Positions 26,243-33,308 of a stretch of 54,330 nucleotides of DNA are shown piece after piece; the stretch's first letter is position 1; the number at the start of each line of letters is the position of its first letter. Position numbers and translations under genes: made by a program. Under the pieces are notes generated by a model that was not told the origin of the DNA, searched no databases, and was given only the letters and a program-made list of their open reading frames with translations. Where the stretch lies: assembly GCA_034439615.1 (NCBI GenBank), contig JAWXAT010000046.1:1-54330 (forward strand), read 5' to 3'. This DNA is from Oligoflexia bacterium. Its GTDB lineage: Bacteria > Bdellovibrionota > Bdellovibrionia > JABDDW01.

Positions 26243-26962
26243 GTGAAACACACAGTCATTTTACTCTTATTAGCACTTCAATTACTCAGTGCCTGCACGT
26301 CGCCACAAACTAAAGCACCTCAAGATACACGGTGTATCGCTTCAAATGCGGATCTTACAAAATGTAGAGCGTTACTAGAATTTTATGCATTCCCACTCGA
26401 TGTTCGAATTGATACACGACGATTTTACATTCGACCACTCGCTCCAAGAGACATCAAAAGCTTTTACAGTTTTCAAACTGACCCTCGAATAACAGCAACT
26501 CTAGGTGGGAAATTCACTAAGAAAGAAATTGAGAAAACGACCGAAAAATCAATTATTCGCCATCCTGATGGAGATACTTGGCTTACGATTGAGTTTGGAA
26601 TTTTTTCAAAAACTAGAGATGAATTTGTCGGAAACATTCAATTGACCAGATTAAACGATAGAGAACTTGTAAAACATCTTGGTCTTTCAACCACTCAACT
26701 TCGCGAGAAATCACGAGCAACTATCGGCTATGGCATTGTTTATGACCAATGGGGAAATGGCATTGCCACAGAAGCAATAGAGGCGATAATTAACTTTTGT
26801 TTTAAAAATCTAGGCCTTACTCATATCTATGCTTCAACAGTTGATTCTAATATACCTTCACAGCGGGTTTTAGAAAAAAATGGATTCGTCAAAGTTGGTA
26901 GCAACATTGATGATATTGATGGCGAACCTTATACCGCCATACACTTTGAATTAAAAAAATAA
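26243..26962 (+). CDS. GNAT acetyltransferase with a lipoprotein signal peptide
   Basis: The 239-residue protein starts at GTG 26243 with a textbook lipoprotein signal: MKHTVILLLLALQLLSAC with the lipidated Cys18. From about residue 55 it is a RimJ/RimL-type GNAT domain: DTRRFYIRPLAPRDIKSFYS, FGIFSKTRDEFVGNIQLTRL, ATIGYGIVYDQWGNGIATEA (acetyl-CoA loop) and VDSNIPSQRVLEKNGFVKVG. GNAT enzymes need acetyl-CoA, which is cytoplasmic, so an exported lipid-anchored form is odd. The signal may be recent, or the enzyme may have another role. GCCGATAA lies 16 bp upstream, resembling a sigma-28 -10 box without a good -35. Confidence 0.82.
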   Translation: MKHTVILLLLALQLLSACTSPQTKAPQDTRCIASNADLTKCRALLEFYAFPLDVRIDTRRFYIRPLAPRDIKSFYSFQTDPRITATLGGKFTKKEIEKTTEKSIIRHPDGDTWLTIEFGIFSKTRDEFVGNIQLTRLNDRELVKHLGLSTTQLREKSRATIGYGIVYDQWGNGIATEAIEAIINFCFKNLGLTHIYASTVDSNIPSQRVLEKNGFVKVGSNIDDIDGEPYTAIHFELKK

Positions 26963-27032
26963 ATCAGCCATTTGTATTAAAGCCCTTAAAAGACGTGGAG
27001 TTTTTAGCAATAATTATCTAGAATAGCTTTCT

Positions 27033-27956
27033 ATGGCCGATTTCGTGACCCCCTATTACTCCATCAATGATTTTTATCGAAAACGTTTTGGAGAAAAAAT
27101 AAGAAAAATTCCGGTGACCATCGCCGATGACTGCCCAAATCGTCGTGGTCTAAAAGGAATGGAAACTTGCGTTTTTTGTGATGTTTGGGGATCCGCTGCA
27201 TATGAAGATCAAAAAGGCCAGAGCCTAAAAGATCAAATTCAAACACACATGCATGGCCTTGCCGCAAAACATAATTGCAAATCATTTCTAATTTATTTTC
27301 AATCATACACGAGCACTTTCTTAGGAACCAAAACTCTGCGCAAACATTTTGATGAGGCATTAAGTGTGCCTGAGGTAAAAGGTTTTGTAATTGGAACCAG
27401 ACCTGATTGTGTATCACAAGCTGTTTTAGAACTATGGAATGAATATGAGGCGAAATGTTTTGTCTCTGTTGAATTAGGTGTTCAAAGTTTTTATGAAGAT
27501 CAAATACGATTTTTACGCAGAGGGCATTCAGCAAAACAATCAATTGAAGTTATTAAAAAAATAAAAGCTCATTCAAATGTAGATTTAGGTGTTCACCTCA
27601 TTTTTGGAATACCAGGTGAAACTGATTCTGATATAATTGAAACTGCAAAACTTATTTCCTCACTCCCGATAGACAATGTAAAACTTCACAACCTTCATGT
27701 TTTGAAAAATACTCCTCTTGAAAAACTTTATGAGAATGCTGAATTTACACCTATTGAGTTAGATGAATACACCAGGCGTGTAGGTATTTTTTTGCAATAT
27801 CTTAATCCAGATATTGCGATTCATCGACTTGCAGCTGTTTCTTCTCGCTGGGAAGAACTTGTCGCTCCGCAATGGACTCGCTTTCATTTAAAAACCTATG
27901 AATTCATTAAAACCTCCTTACTCACTCAAGGTATTAAACAGGGGCAATTGATCTAG
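27033..27956 (+). CDS. Radical SAM protein, YhcC family
   Basis: The 307-residue protein has the iron-sulfur cysteines Cys34, Cys46 and Cys49 in DCPNRRGLKGMETCVFCD, a CX11CX2C spacing typical of the YhcC (TIGR01212) subgroup rather than the usual CX3CX2C. It also has LIYFQSYTSTF, IGTRPDCVS, VELGVQSFYEDQIRFLRRGH and LGVHLIFGIPGETDSD. The reaction of this group is not firmly established. Start ATG 27033 follows a 70-bp gap after the GNAT gene. Confidence 0.9.
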   Translation: MADFVTPYYSINDFYRKRFGEKIRKIPVTIADDCPNRRGLKGMETCVFCDVWGSAAYEDQKGQSLKDQIQTHMHGLAAKHNCKSFLIYFQSYTSTFLGTKTLRKHFDEALSVPEVKGFVIGTRPDCVSQAVLELWNEYEAKCFVSVELGVQSFYEDQIRFLRRGHSAKQSIEVIKKIKAHSNVDLGVHLIFGIPGETDSDIIETAKLISSLPIDNVKLHNLHVLKNTPLEKLYENAEFTPIELDEYTRRVGIFLQYLNPDIAIHRLAAVSSRWEELVAPQWTRFHLKTYEFIKTSLLTQGIKQGQLI

Positions 27957-28015
27957 TTTTACTGGACTTCCGCTCTAGGTACACATTTCATAGAATTAAT
28001 GAGGGGGAAAAATCT

Positions 28016-28432
28016 ATGAACAAAACTATTTTCTTAATTGTTTTAACAGCTGCTTATTTGGGTATGGGCGCCTCCGGTTGCGAGAGCACTCCACCTGATG
28101 TTGTTGGCACATGGCTTGTGAAATGCGAATATACAAATCCAGTAAGTAAGGCTGAATATTACTGGCAGTTTTTTAAAGAACCTGAACCCACTCAGTTTAA
28201 ATCATGGGAAACATTGGCTGACGGGACAGTCAAAGTCATTGATAGCTTTTATATTTATCAGCAATCAGTGATGTCGATTAAAAACCCTGAAGTCGAAAAT
28301 GGCGATAGATTCTATCAAGTTTCAGCCACAGATGCAGATCATTTAAATTTTAAGGGTGGAGAATATACATGCACTCTTGAACGGGGCACAAATCCCCATG
28401 ATAAACCTAAAAATGAGCAAATAACGTTATAA
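28016..28432 (+). CDS. Putative lipoprotein, unknown function
   Basis: The 138-residue protein has a signal peptide with a lipobox-like end (YLGMGASGC, Cys22) followed by ESTPPDVVGTWLVKCEY. The mature part looks like a small lipocalin-type barrel: GTWLVKCEYTNP, YYWQFFKEPEPTQ, DADHLNFKGGEYTCTLERG, with two cysteines that could pair. I recognise no family. GAGGGGGA precedes the ATG by 6 bases. A terminator follows directly. Confidence 0.75.
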   Translation: MNKTIFLIVLTAAYLGMGASGCESTPPDVVGTWLVKCEYTNPVSKAEYYWQFFKEPEPTQFKSWETLADGTVKVIDSFYIYQQSVMSIKNPEVENGDRFYQVSATDADHLNFKGGEYTCTLERGTNPHDKPKNEQITL

Positions 28433-28441
28433 GATAAAAAT

Positions 28442-28470
28442 CTACCATCTAACCGGTGGTAGTTTTTTTT
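28442..28470 (+). terminator. Rho-independent terminator
   Basis: CTACCA and TGGTAG pair around a nine-base loop and are followed by eight T bases. It ends the lipoprotein gene and lies 12 bp from the convergent msrB-msrA stop. Confidence 0.85.
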
Positions 28471-28481
28471 ATGGTGGAGTT

Positions 28482-29522
28482 TCAGAATTTATAGTCTCTA
28501 ACATAATGGCACGTATAACCTTTTGGTTTTTTCTCTAAGTATTTTTGATGAAAATCTTCTGCTCTCCAAAATTGTTTAGCTTTTACAATTTCAGTTAGAA
28601 CAGGTTTTTTCCAAACTCCTGAAGCTTCAACTCTAATTTTCATTTTTTCTGAGGTCAAACGCTGGTCTTCATTACTATAAAAAATTGAAGAGCGGTATTG
28701 AGTGCCAACATCATTACCCTGCCGATTTTTTGTTGTTGGATCATGTAATCTAAAAAATAGTACAAGTAAGTTTTCATAAGATTTTTTTTTCGAATCAAAC
28801 AGAATTTGCACAGCTTCGACGTGGCCGGTTTGTCCTGACTTTACGGATTTATAATTAGGATTGGTTGATTTACCACCAATATATCCAACTTGTGTTTCTA
28901 TCACTCCAACTTCTTTTCGAAGTATCTCCTCCACTCCCCAAAAACACCCACCAGAAAGAGTTGCGACTTCCCAATTTTTAATTTTTGCAAAGAGAAATAG
29001 ATATTGCCCATAACCCTTTTCTTTAAGTTTATTTAACGGAATAAAATTTAGAGCAGCAGAATTCATGCAATAACGTTTTCCACCAGCTTCTTTTGGACCA
29101 TCATCAAATACATGACCTAAGTGAGAATCACCATACTTTGAACGTACCTCTGTTCTCTCGGCCCCTAATTTAGTATCCGTTTTAAAAGTAAGATGATCTG
29201 CCTCAATAGGTTTTGTAAAGCTTGGCCATCCAGATCCAGAGTCATATTTGTCTATTGAACTAAACAACGGTTCTCCACTGACAAGATCGACGTATATGCC
29301 GTCAGCTTTGTTATCCCAGTATGCATTTTGAAAAGGTTTTTCAGTTCCTTCTTCTTGTGTGCACGTATACTGCTCTTGAGTGAGTTTGCCTTTAAGTTCT
29401 TCTTTGGAAGGTTTTTTATAGTTATTTGGCCCACTCCAAGTGGAACTCAGCGCGTTATTTTCTAATGCGTAACTATTCATAGAAATCAAAATGAATAAAA
29501 CAGATTTGATGATTAAGTTCAT
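28482..29522 (-). CDS. Exported MsrB-MsrA methionine sulfoxide reductase fusion
   Basis: The 346-residue protein has a signal peptide (residues 1-20, ending NSYALE), an MsrB domain at about 40-165 with catalytic Cys152 in [13 protein letters not shown], and an MsrA domain at about 183-340 with catalytic Cys193 in [12 protein letters not shown]. MsrA reduces the S and MsrB the R epimer of methionine sulfoxide, so the fusion repairs both outside the cytoplasm. MsrB lies before MsrA, the reverse of PilB-type fusions. The MsrB part lacks the second zinc CxxC pair of many members. It diverges from the candidate selenoprotein gene, which suggests a shared redox role. Confidence 0.92.
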   Translation of the reverse strand: MNLIIKSVLFILISMNSYALENNALSSTWSGPNNYKKPSKEELKGKLTQEQYTCTQEEGTEKPFQNAYWDNKADGIYVDLVSGEPLFSSIDKYDSGSGWPSFTKPIEADHLTFKTDTKLGAERTEVRSKYGDSHLGHVFDDGPKEAGGKRYCMNSAALNFIPLNKLKEKGYGQYLFLFAKIKNWEVATLSGGCFWGVEEILRKEVGVIETQVGYIGGKSTNPNYKSVKSGQTGHVEAVQILFDSKKKSYENLLVLFFRLHDPTTKNRQGNDVGTQYRSSIFYSNEDQRLTSEKMKIRVEASGVWKKPVLTEIVKAKQFWRAEDFHQKYLEKKPKGYTCHYVRDYKF

Positions 29523-29609
29523 ACCTTAACTGTCCCGCTACGAAGAATTAGAGTCAAGGCCATTCAAATTAACTGTTGCCATAAAACAAAGTGCCAATAA
29601 AATAGAAAT

Positions 29610-30131
29610 ATGGAACTTGATATTAAAAAACTTTCTAAATGTACCGTACTTGATGAAAATTCGAATCATGTGCTTTTAGAAAGTTTCTGGAAATCTTCGC
29701 CAGCTATTATGATTTTCTTGCGTCATTTTGGTTGAATAGCTTGCCGAGCGCATGCCGCACAGTTGTGGGGCGAGAAAACTAAACTTGAAAGTAACGGATC
29801 CAAGCTGCTCTTTATCGGCAATGGTCCACCTATGATGATCCAAGCTTTCAAAGAAGATCTTGGAATCACACTCCCTGTTTATACTGATCCAGGTTTAAGT
29901 GTTTTTGAAATGGCAGGATTCAAACGCAGCATGACTAGCACACTAGGCCCAAAATCAATTATGAAAGCATTAGCATTAAAAAAACAAGGCCACATTCAAA
30001 AAGGCGTTCAAGGCGATCCGTGGCAACAGGGCGGCGTATTAGCAATCGATACCAATAGTAATATTTTATTTCATTATGCTAGTCAGAATGTGGGGGATTT
30101 CCCTGAGATAAACCAGCTTGTAAATATATAA
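29610..30131 (+). CDS. Candidate selenoprotein: AhpC/TSA-like (SelU/PRXL2-type) protein with in-frame TGA
   Basis: Read through one TGA (29733-29735), this frame gives a 173-residue thioredoxin-fold protein. Residues 31-49 read PAIMIFLRHFG-U42-IACRAHA, so the TGA sits exactly at the first position of the family's CxxC redox motif, with Cys45 second. The rest is uninterrupted and family-like: LLFIGNGPPMMIQAFKEDLG, LPVYTDPGLSVFEMAGFKR and QGDPWQQGGVLAIDTN. PRXL2/SelU proteins have Cys or selenocysteine at this site. A bacterial-type hairpin lies 18 bases past the TGA. The alternative is a nonsense-mutated gene. A standard gene caller would report only the part from 29763. There is no clear ribosome site before ATG 29610. 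Confidence 0.75.
29754..29771 (+). promoter_or_regulatory. Candidate bacterial SECIS hairpin
   Basis: GCCGCACAGTTGTGGGGC folds as GCC-G-CAC / GUG-G-GGC with one G-G mismatch and an AGUU loop. The loop G (29762) is 27 bases past the TGA, within the usual bacterial window, and one of the first two loop bases is G, as bSECIS elements require. An alternative lower stem, CUUGCC with GGCGAG (29740-29745 and 29769-29774), would compete with its base. Confidence 0.6.
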
Positions 30132-30135
30132 TCTT

Positions 30136-30180
30136 GCAAACAGGCAGCGCTGAATTCACTGCCCGTTTACCAGATTTTTG
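30136..30180 (+). terminator. Probable terminator after the candidate selenoprotein gene
   Basis: AACAGGCAG and CTGCCCGTT pair with one mismatch around an 11-base loop. The T-rich TTTTTGTTTTATTT follows after a short gap. It lies between two convergent genes. Confidence 0.45.
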
Positions 30181-30186
30181 TTTTAT

Positions 30187-30945
30187 TTACGGTACACTTG
30201 TATATTCAGTAGTATTTCCTACTACAATTTTTCCATCAGGCTTTTTTACAACAAAACCGAGAAATATATTATAGCCCCCACAAAAATTTGCCGTCGATTG
30301 CGCAGGCACATCGTTTGTGTATATTTCTACAAGCGTATTACTAACATTACCTAAATTTTGCATTCCGCATGCTAGCCCACCATCAAATTGCATAACTGTT
30401 TTGTATGCAGTAACAGTTTTGCCATTTAAAAATTTGAATTTCCCTAAATAAACTTTAGGCAAATCATTTGACGAACCACCTGCTGAGCAATCTTCATATT
30501 CACCTGATGTAGCGTCAAACTTCGGATAAACAGGTCTATACCGGCATATGTACTCACCGTCATAGAGTTCACATGATCTAGCGGTTTGAAAATTTTGAGG
30601 TAAGCCTGTGACATTATTTTGGGCGATTACTTTTTCAGTAGCTGTCACAATTAAACCGTCGATTTTTGAAATCCCAGTTTTGATCGAGTATGTACGCACG
30701 GGGCCATTGCCATTGACAGAAACATTATCTTGCACGTAAGTCATACCCGCTTTTAATCGCTTATCTACTTGAGCTTTACCATAAGGATAACCATTGTAAG
30801 AACACCCCGCCTTAAAGCGGCCTTTATCAAAATAGCTCACTTCTTTTTCAACAGTGAAGGTTCCTTGAGGTTGTTCAACATTTGCAGCAAAAACATTTGT
30901 GGAAATACAAACTGAAATAATAGCAAAACTCAGAAGCCTAATCAT
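30187..30945 (-). CDS. Exported protein of unknown function
   Basis: The roughly 252-residue product has a signal peptide (MIRLLSFAIISVCISTNVFAA) and a cysteine-containing, beta-rich mature part: CSYNGYPYGKAQVD, RSCELYDGEYICRYRPVYP, CSAGGSSNDLPKVYLGKFKF, ACGMQNLGN and FCGGYNIFLGF. Even cysteine numbers suggest disulfides and a periplasmic or secreted location. I recognise no family. The ATG at 30945 is nine bases after GGGGAGG; the ATG at 30954 touches that site and is unlikely. It converges on the candidate selenoprotein gene. Confidence 0.72.
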   Translation of the reverse strand: MIRLLSFAIISVCISTNVFAANVEQPQGTFTVEKEVSYFDKGRFKAGCSYNGYPYGKAQVDKRLKAGMTYVQDNVSVNGNGPVRTYSIKTGISKIDGLIVTATEKVIAQNNVTGLPQNFQTARSCELYDGEYICRYRPVYPKFDATSGEYEDCSAGGSSNDLPKVYLGKFKFLNGKTVTAYKTVMQFDGGLACGMQNLGNVSNTLVEIYTNDVPAQSTANFCGGYNIFLGFVVKKPDGKIVVGNTTEYTSVP

Positions 30946-31125
30946 ATGATGCATCCTCCCCTTGTTAAATTAGTATTTCATAGTCGCCAATTATGCACAA
31001 AGCCGTACTCAGCTTAGGCTGCTGTTCTAGACTAACCTCACACTCAATACTCTCTTTGGTCTGGTCGAATGCATGTGTCTTTCACATACATTGAATTTTA
31101 TCTGAATCATCAGTAACATTTAACA

Positions 31126-31734
31126 ATGCGTGCAAATTTGTATTTTAAAACCATTGTGTTTGGAATTATTTTTTTTCTCTCATCAGCAGCTTACGCACTC
31201 GTAAATAACTCCCTCTACCTAGGTATGGGGGCACTCTCCCACGGATTAAATAAATCTAGCCAAGAAGCAAATGGCGAAACAAATACGCTTGGCACATTCT
31301 ATTACCCAATCGTTGCAAAGATTCCATTCGAAATAGGCTTTGACTGGCAAATTGCACCATATGCTGGCTATTCCTATTTACTTGCGAATCAAAGTTCTGA
31401 TGGTGGTTCAAAAACTACATATCTTTTTTTAGGCGTACCACTAGTCTATAATTTTAATGAAGTCTTTAGTGTTGAAGGTGGTCTTACAATACTCTGGTAC
31501 ACCATTGAAGGCCAAGGTGGCCTTAAAACATCACGAAATTCTACTTCAACAACAACTTATGGTTTACCCGCAAGCTATCAACGAACTCGAACCATTGCTC
31601 TAGATTTAGGGTTTGGTTGTACCCTTGCAGATTATCACATCGCTTTAAACACGATGGTTGAAAGCCTGTTTTCACCAACTCGCAGAACTTACAGTGCAAT
31701 GCTTACTTTTACTTATCAACTGTGGGAATTTTAA
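31126..31734 (+). CDS. Outer-membrane beta-barrel-like protein
   Basis: The 202-residue protein has a signal peptide (TIVFGIIFFLSSAAYA, about residues 9-24) and amphipathic beta segments (SLYLGMGALSHG, IGFDWQIAPYAGYSYL, TYLFLGVPLVYNF, SVEGGLTILWYTIEG, TIALDLGFGCTLADYHIALN) ending in the barrel-like C terminus TYSAMLTFTYQLWEF with a terminal phenylalanine. Its stop overlaps the next start as TAATG, so the two are translationally coupled; it may help export or display the downstream protease. Confidence 0.75.
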   Translation: MRANLYFKTIVFGIIFFLSSAAYALVNNSLYLGMGALSHGLNKSSQEANGETNTLGTFYYPIVAKIPFEIGFDWQIAPYAGYSYLLANQSSDGGSKTTYLFLGVPLVYNFNEVFSVEGGLTILWYTIEGQGGLKTSRNSTSTTTYGLPASYQRTRTIALDLGFGCTLADYHIALNTMVESLFSPTRRTYSAMLTFTYQLWEF

Positions 31735-33308
31735 TGAAAATTACAAAATCAAATTTAATTAAGGCCGTGTTTTTCAATATAATTTTCTTTCAAAGCATTC
31801 CACATGCTTTTACGTTAGCGTTACCGAACCCTGGAATGTTAGGTTGGGATCGACGCCCACTCTCCATAAATATAAATGCAACAAACTGCCCATCAAATAT
31901 TAGCTTAGCACCTATTGTCGATTCAGCGGCTCAAACATGGAACACAGTGCCCACGAGTAATATGACAGTTCGAACCGGAGGCCCAGCAACCTCTACTATC
32001 GGCCAACTTACATCAGAAGTAACTTATGACACTCCTGTAATTACTTGCTCTTCAAATTTTCAAGCCGACACAGGGCTAGATGCAAATTCCAGTTCTGCCG
32101 CAGCATATGTAACTCTTAGTGGGAACAAAATTGTACATGGATATATTTTGCTTAATGTTCAAACTGGTAGCCAAGGTCATATTAGTAATTTAAATCCATC
32201 ACGACTTGTCATTATTATTGCCCATGAAATTGGTCACATTTTAGGATTAGGACATTCTGACGATTCAAAAGCATTGATGTATTTTGATGTTTCTGCAAAA
32301 ACAAAATCAACCCTTGCTCGTGATGATATGGATGGCGTTACCTATCTCTATCAAAGAAACGAACCACCAGATGGCATTTTTGGCTGTGGATTAATAAAAA
32401 ATCAAACACCAAAATTTACACCTCTATGGCTATTACTCATATTGTTTCCACTTTTCGTTAATTTTTATCTCAGGAATATTCAAATAATGAATTTAAATAT
32501 GCTGTTTTTTATACTCACAATGTTCGCTTTACCAGCACATGGTTTTAACTCTAATGATTTATGGAAGAAGGTAAAAGAAACAAAGTATTCAATTGAAATG
32601 AAAAAAATATTTAATGAATGGGAGCTTGGGAAATTAGCATTTAAAAAAAATGAAGAAAGCTTTTTGATACAGCCAATACCAACACCAGGAAACGATACTT
32701 ACATAGGTCTCTATGCAAAAATTTTAATACCCGCAAAACTAACTACAGTTATCGAAGTATTAAAAGACACTCTCAATTACATTAATGTCTATGAAGACAT
32801 CCATGATATTAAACTTCTTGAGGCTAAAGACGATGACACTCAATTGCATTGGGCGTTTAAAGGCCCCATGGGCACTAAAACCAAATACCAGACTGTTCAA
32901 AGAATCAAACTCATCAATAACACAAAAGCAGTACTTATTTATGGATTCGCAGAAAGCGAGGATCTCTCTGCTGCAGATGGAATAATTCTGCTTCAAGAAA
33001 AAAATAATAAAACAGAACTTATTTCTTTTGATTTTTTTGATGCCGACTGGGGAATGTTAGCCAAACTTTTTAAGTCTGAAATTTGGAAAGAAAGTTGTAT
33101 TAGTAATTCTAAAACAAATTTTACTATTAGAGATTTAAGCGCACACATTGAAAGAGGTGAGAAAAAAACAAATTATATTAAAAAGTTTTCCGCTCCCGAT
33201 TTGAACAAGGCAAAACAATACTGCCATAAGACTGTCGATCGCGCGAATCAAAAAACTTTTGAAACTTTGATTTTGGATATCCTCGATTCAAATATAAATA
33301 AGAAATAA
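31734..33308 (+). CDS. Matrixin-type metalloprotease fused to a second exported protein
   Basis: The 524-residue product has two parts. Residues 1-210 are a secreted matrixin: a signal peptide, then VIIIAHEIGHILGLGHSDDSKALMYF, which supplies the HExGHxxGxxH zinc site and the Met-turn. Residues about 215-250 (GIFGCGLIKNQ, then PLWLLLILFPLFVNFYLRN) look like a C-terminal sorting or anchor segment with a cysteine, where such a protein should end. Instead the frame runs on into a second signal peptide (MNLNMLFFILTMFALPAHG, from ATG 32487 or 32499) and about 270 residues resembling a START/SRPBCC-type domain. Either one fused protein is made or the second part starts separately. It overlaps the convergent gene by 131 bp. 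Confidence 0.78.
   Translation: MKITKSNLIKAVFFNIIFFQSIPHAFTLALPNPGMLGWDRRPLSININATNCPSNISLAPIVDSAAQTWNTVPTSNMTVRTGGPATSTIGQLTSEVTYDTPVITCSSNFQADTGLDANSSSAAAYVTLSGNKIVHGYILLNVQTGSQGHISNLNPSRLVIIIAHEIGHILGLGHSDDSKALMYFDVSAKTKSTLARDDMDGVTYLYQRNEPPDGIFGCGLIKNQTPKFTPLWLLLILFPLFVNFYLRNIQIMNLNMLFFILTMFALPAHGFNSNDLWKKVKETKYSIEMKKIFNEWELGKLAFKKNEESFLIQPIPTPGNDTYIGLYAKILIPAKLTTVIEVLKDTLNYINVYEDIHDIKLLEAKDDDTQLHWAFKGPMGTKTKYQTVQRIKLINNTKAVLIYGFAESEDLSAADGIILLQEKNNKTELISFDFFDADWGMLAKLFKSEIWKESCISNSKTNFTIRDLSAHIERGEKKTNYIKKFSAPDLNKAKQYCHKTVDRANQKTFETLILDILDSNINKK

Noticed and set aside
26227-26243. GCCGATAA before the lipoprotein acetyltransferase as a sigma-28 promoter
   Set aside because: The -10 box is perfect, but no TAAA-like -35 box lies 14 to 16 bases upstream, so I did not list it as a feature.
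30187-30954. First ATG (30954) as the start of the exported unknown protein
   Set aside because: It touches the GGGGAGG ribosome site; the ATG at 30945 has the correct spacing.
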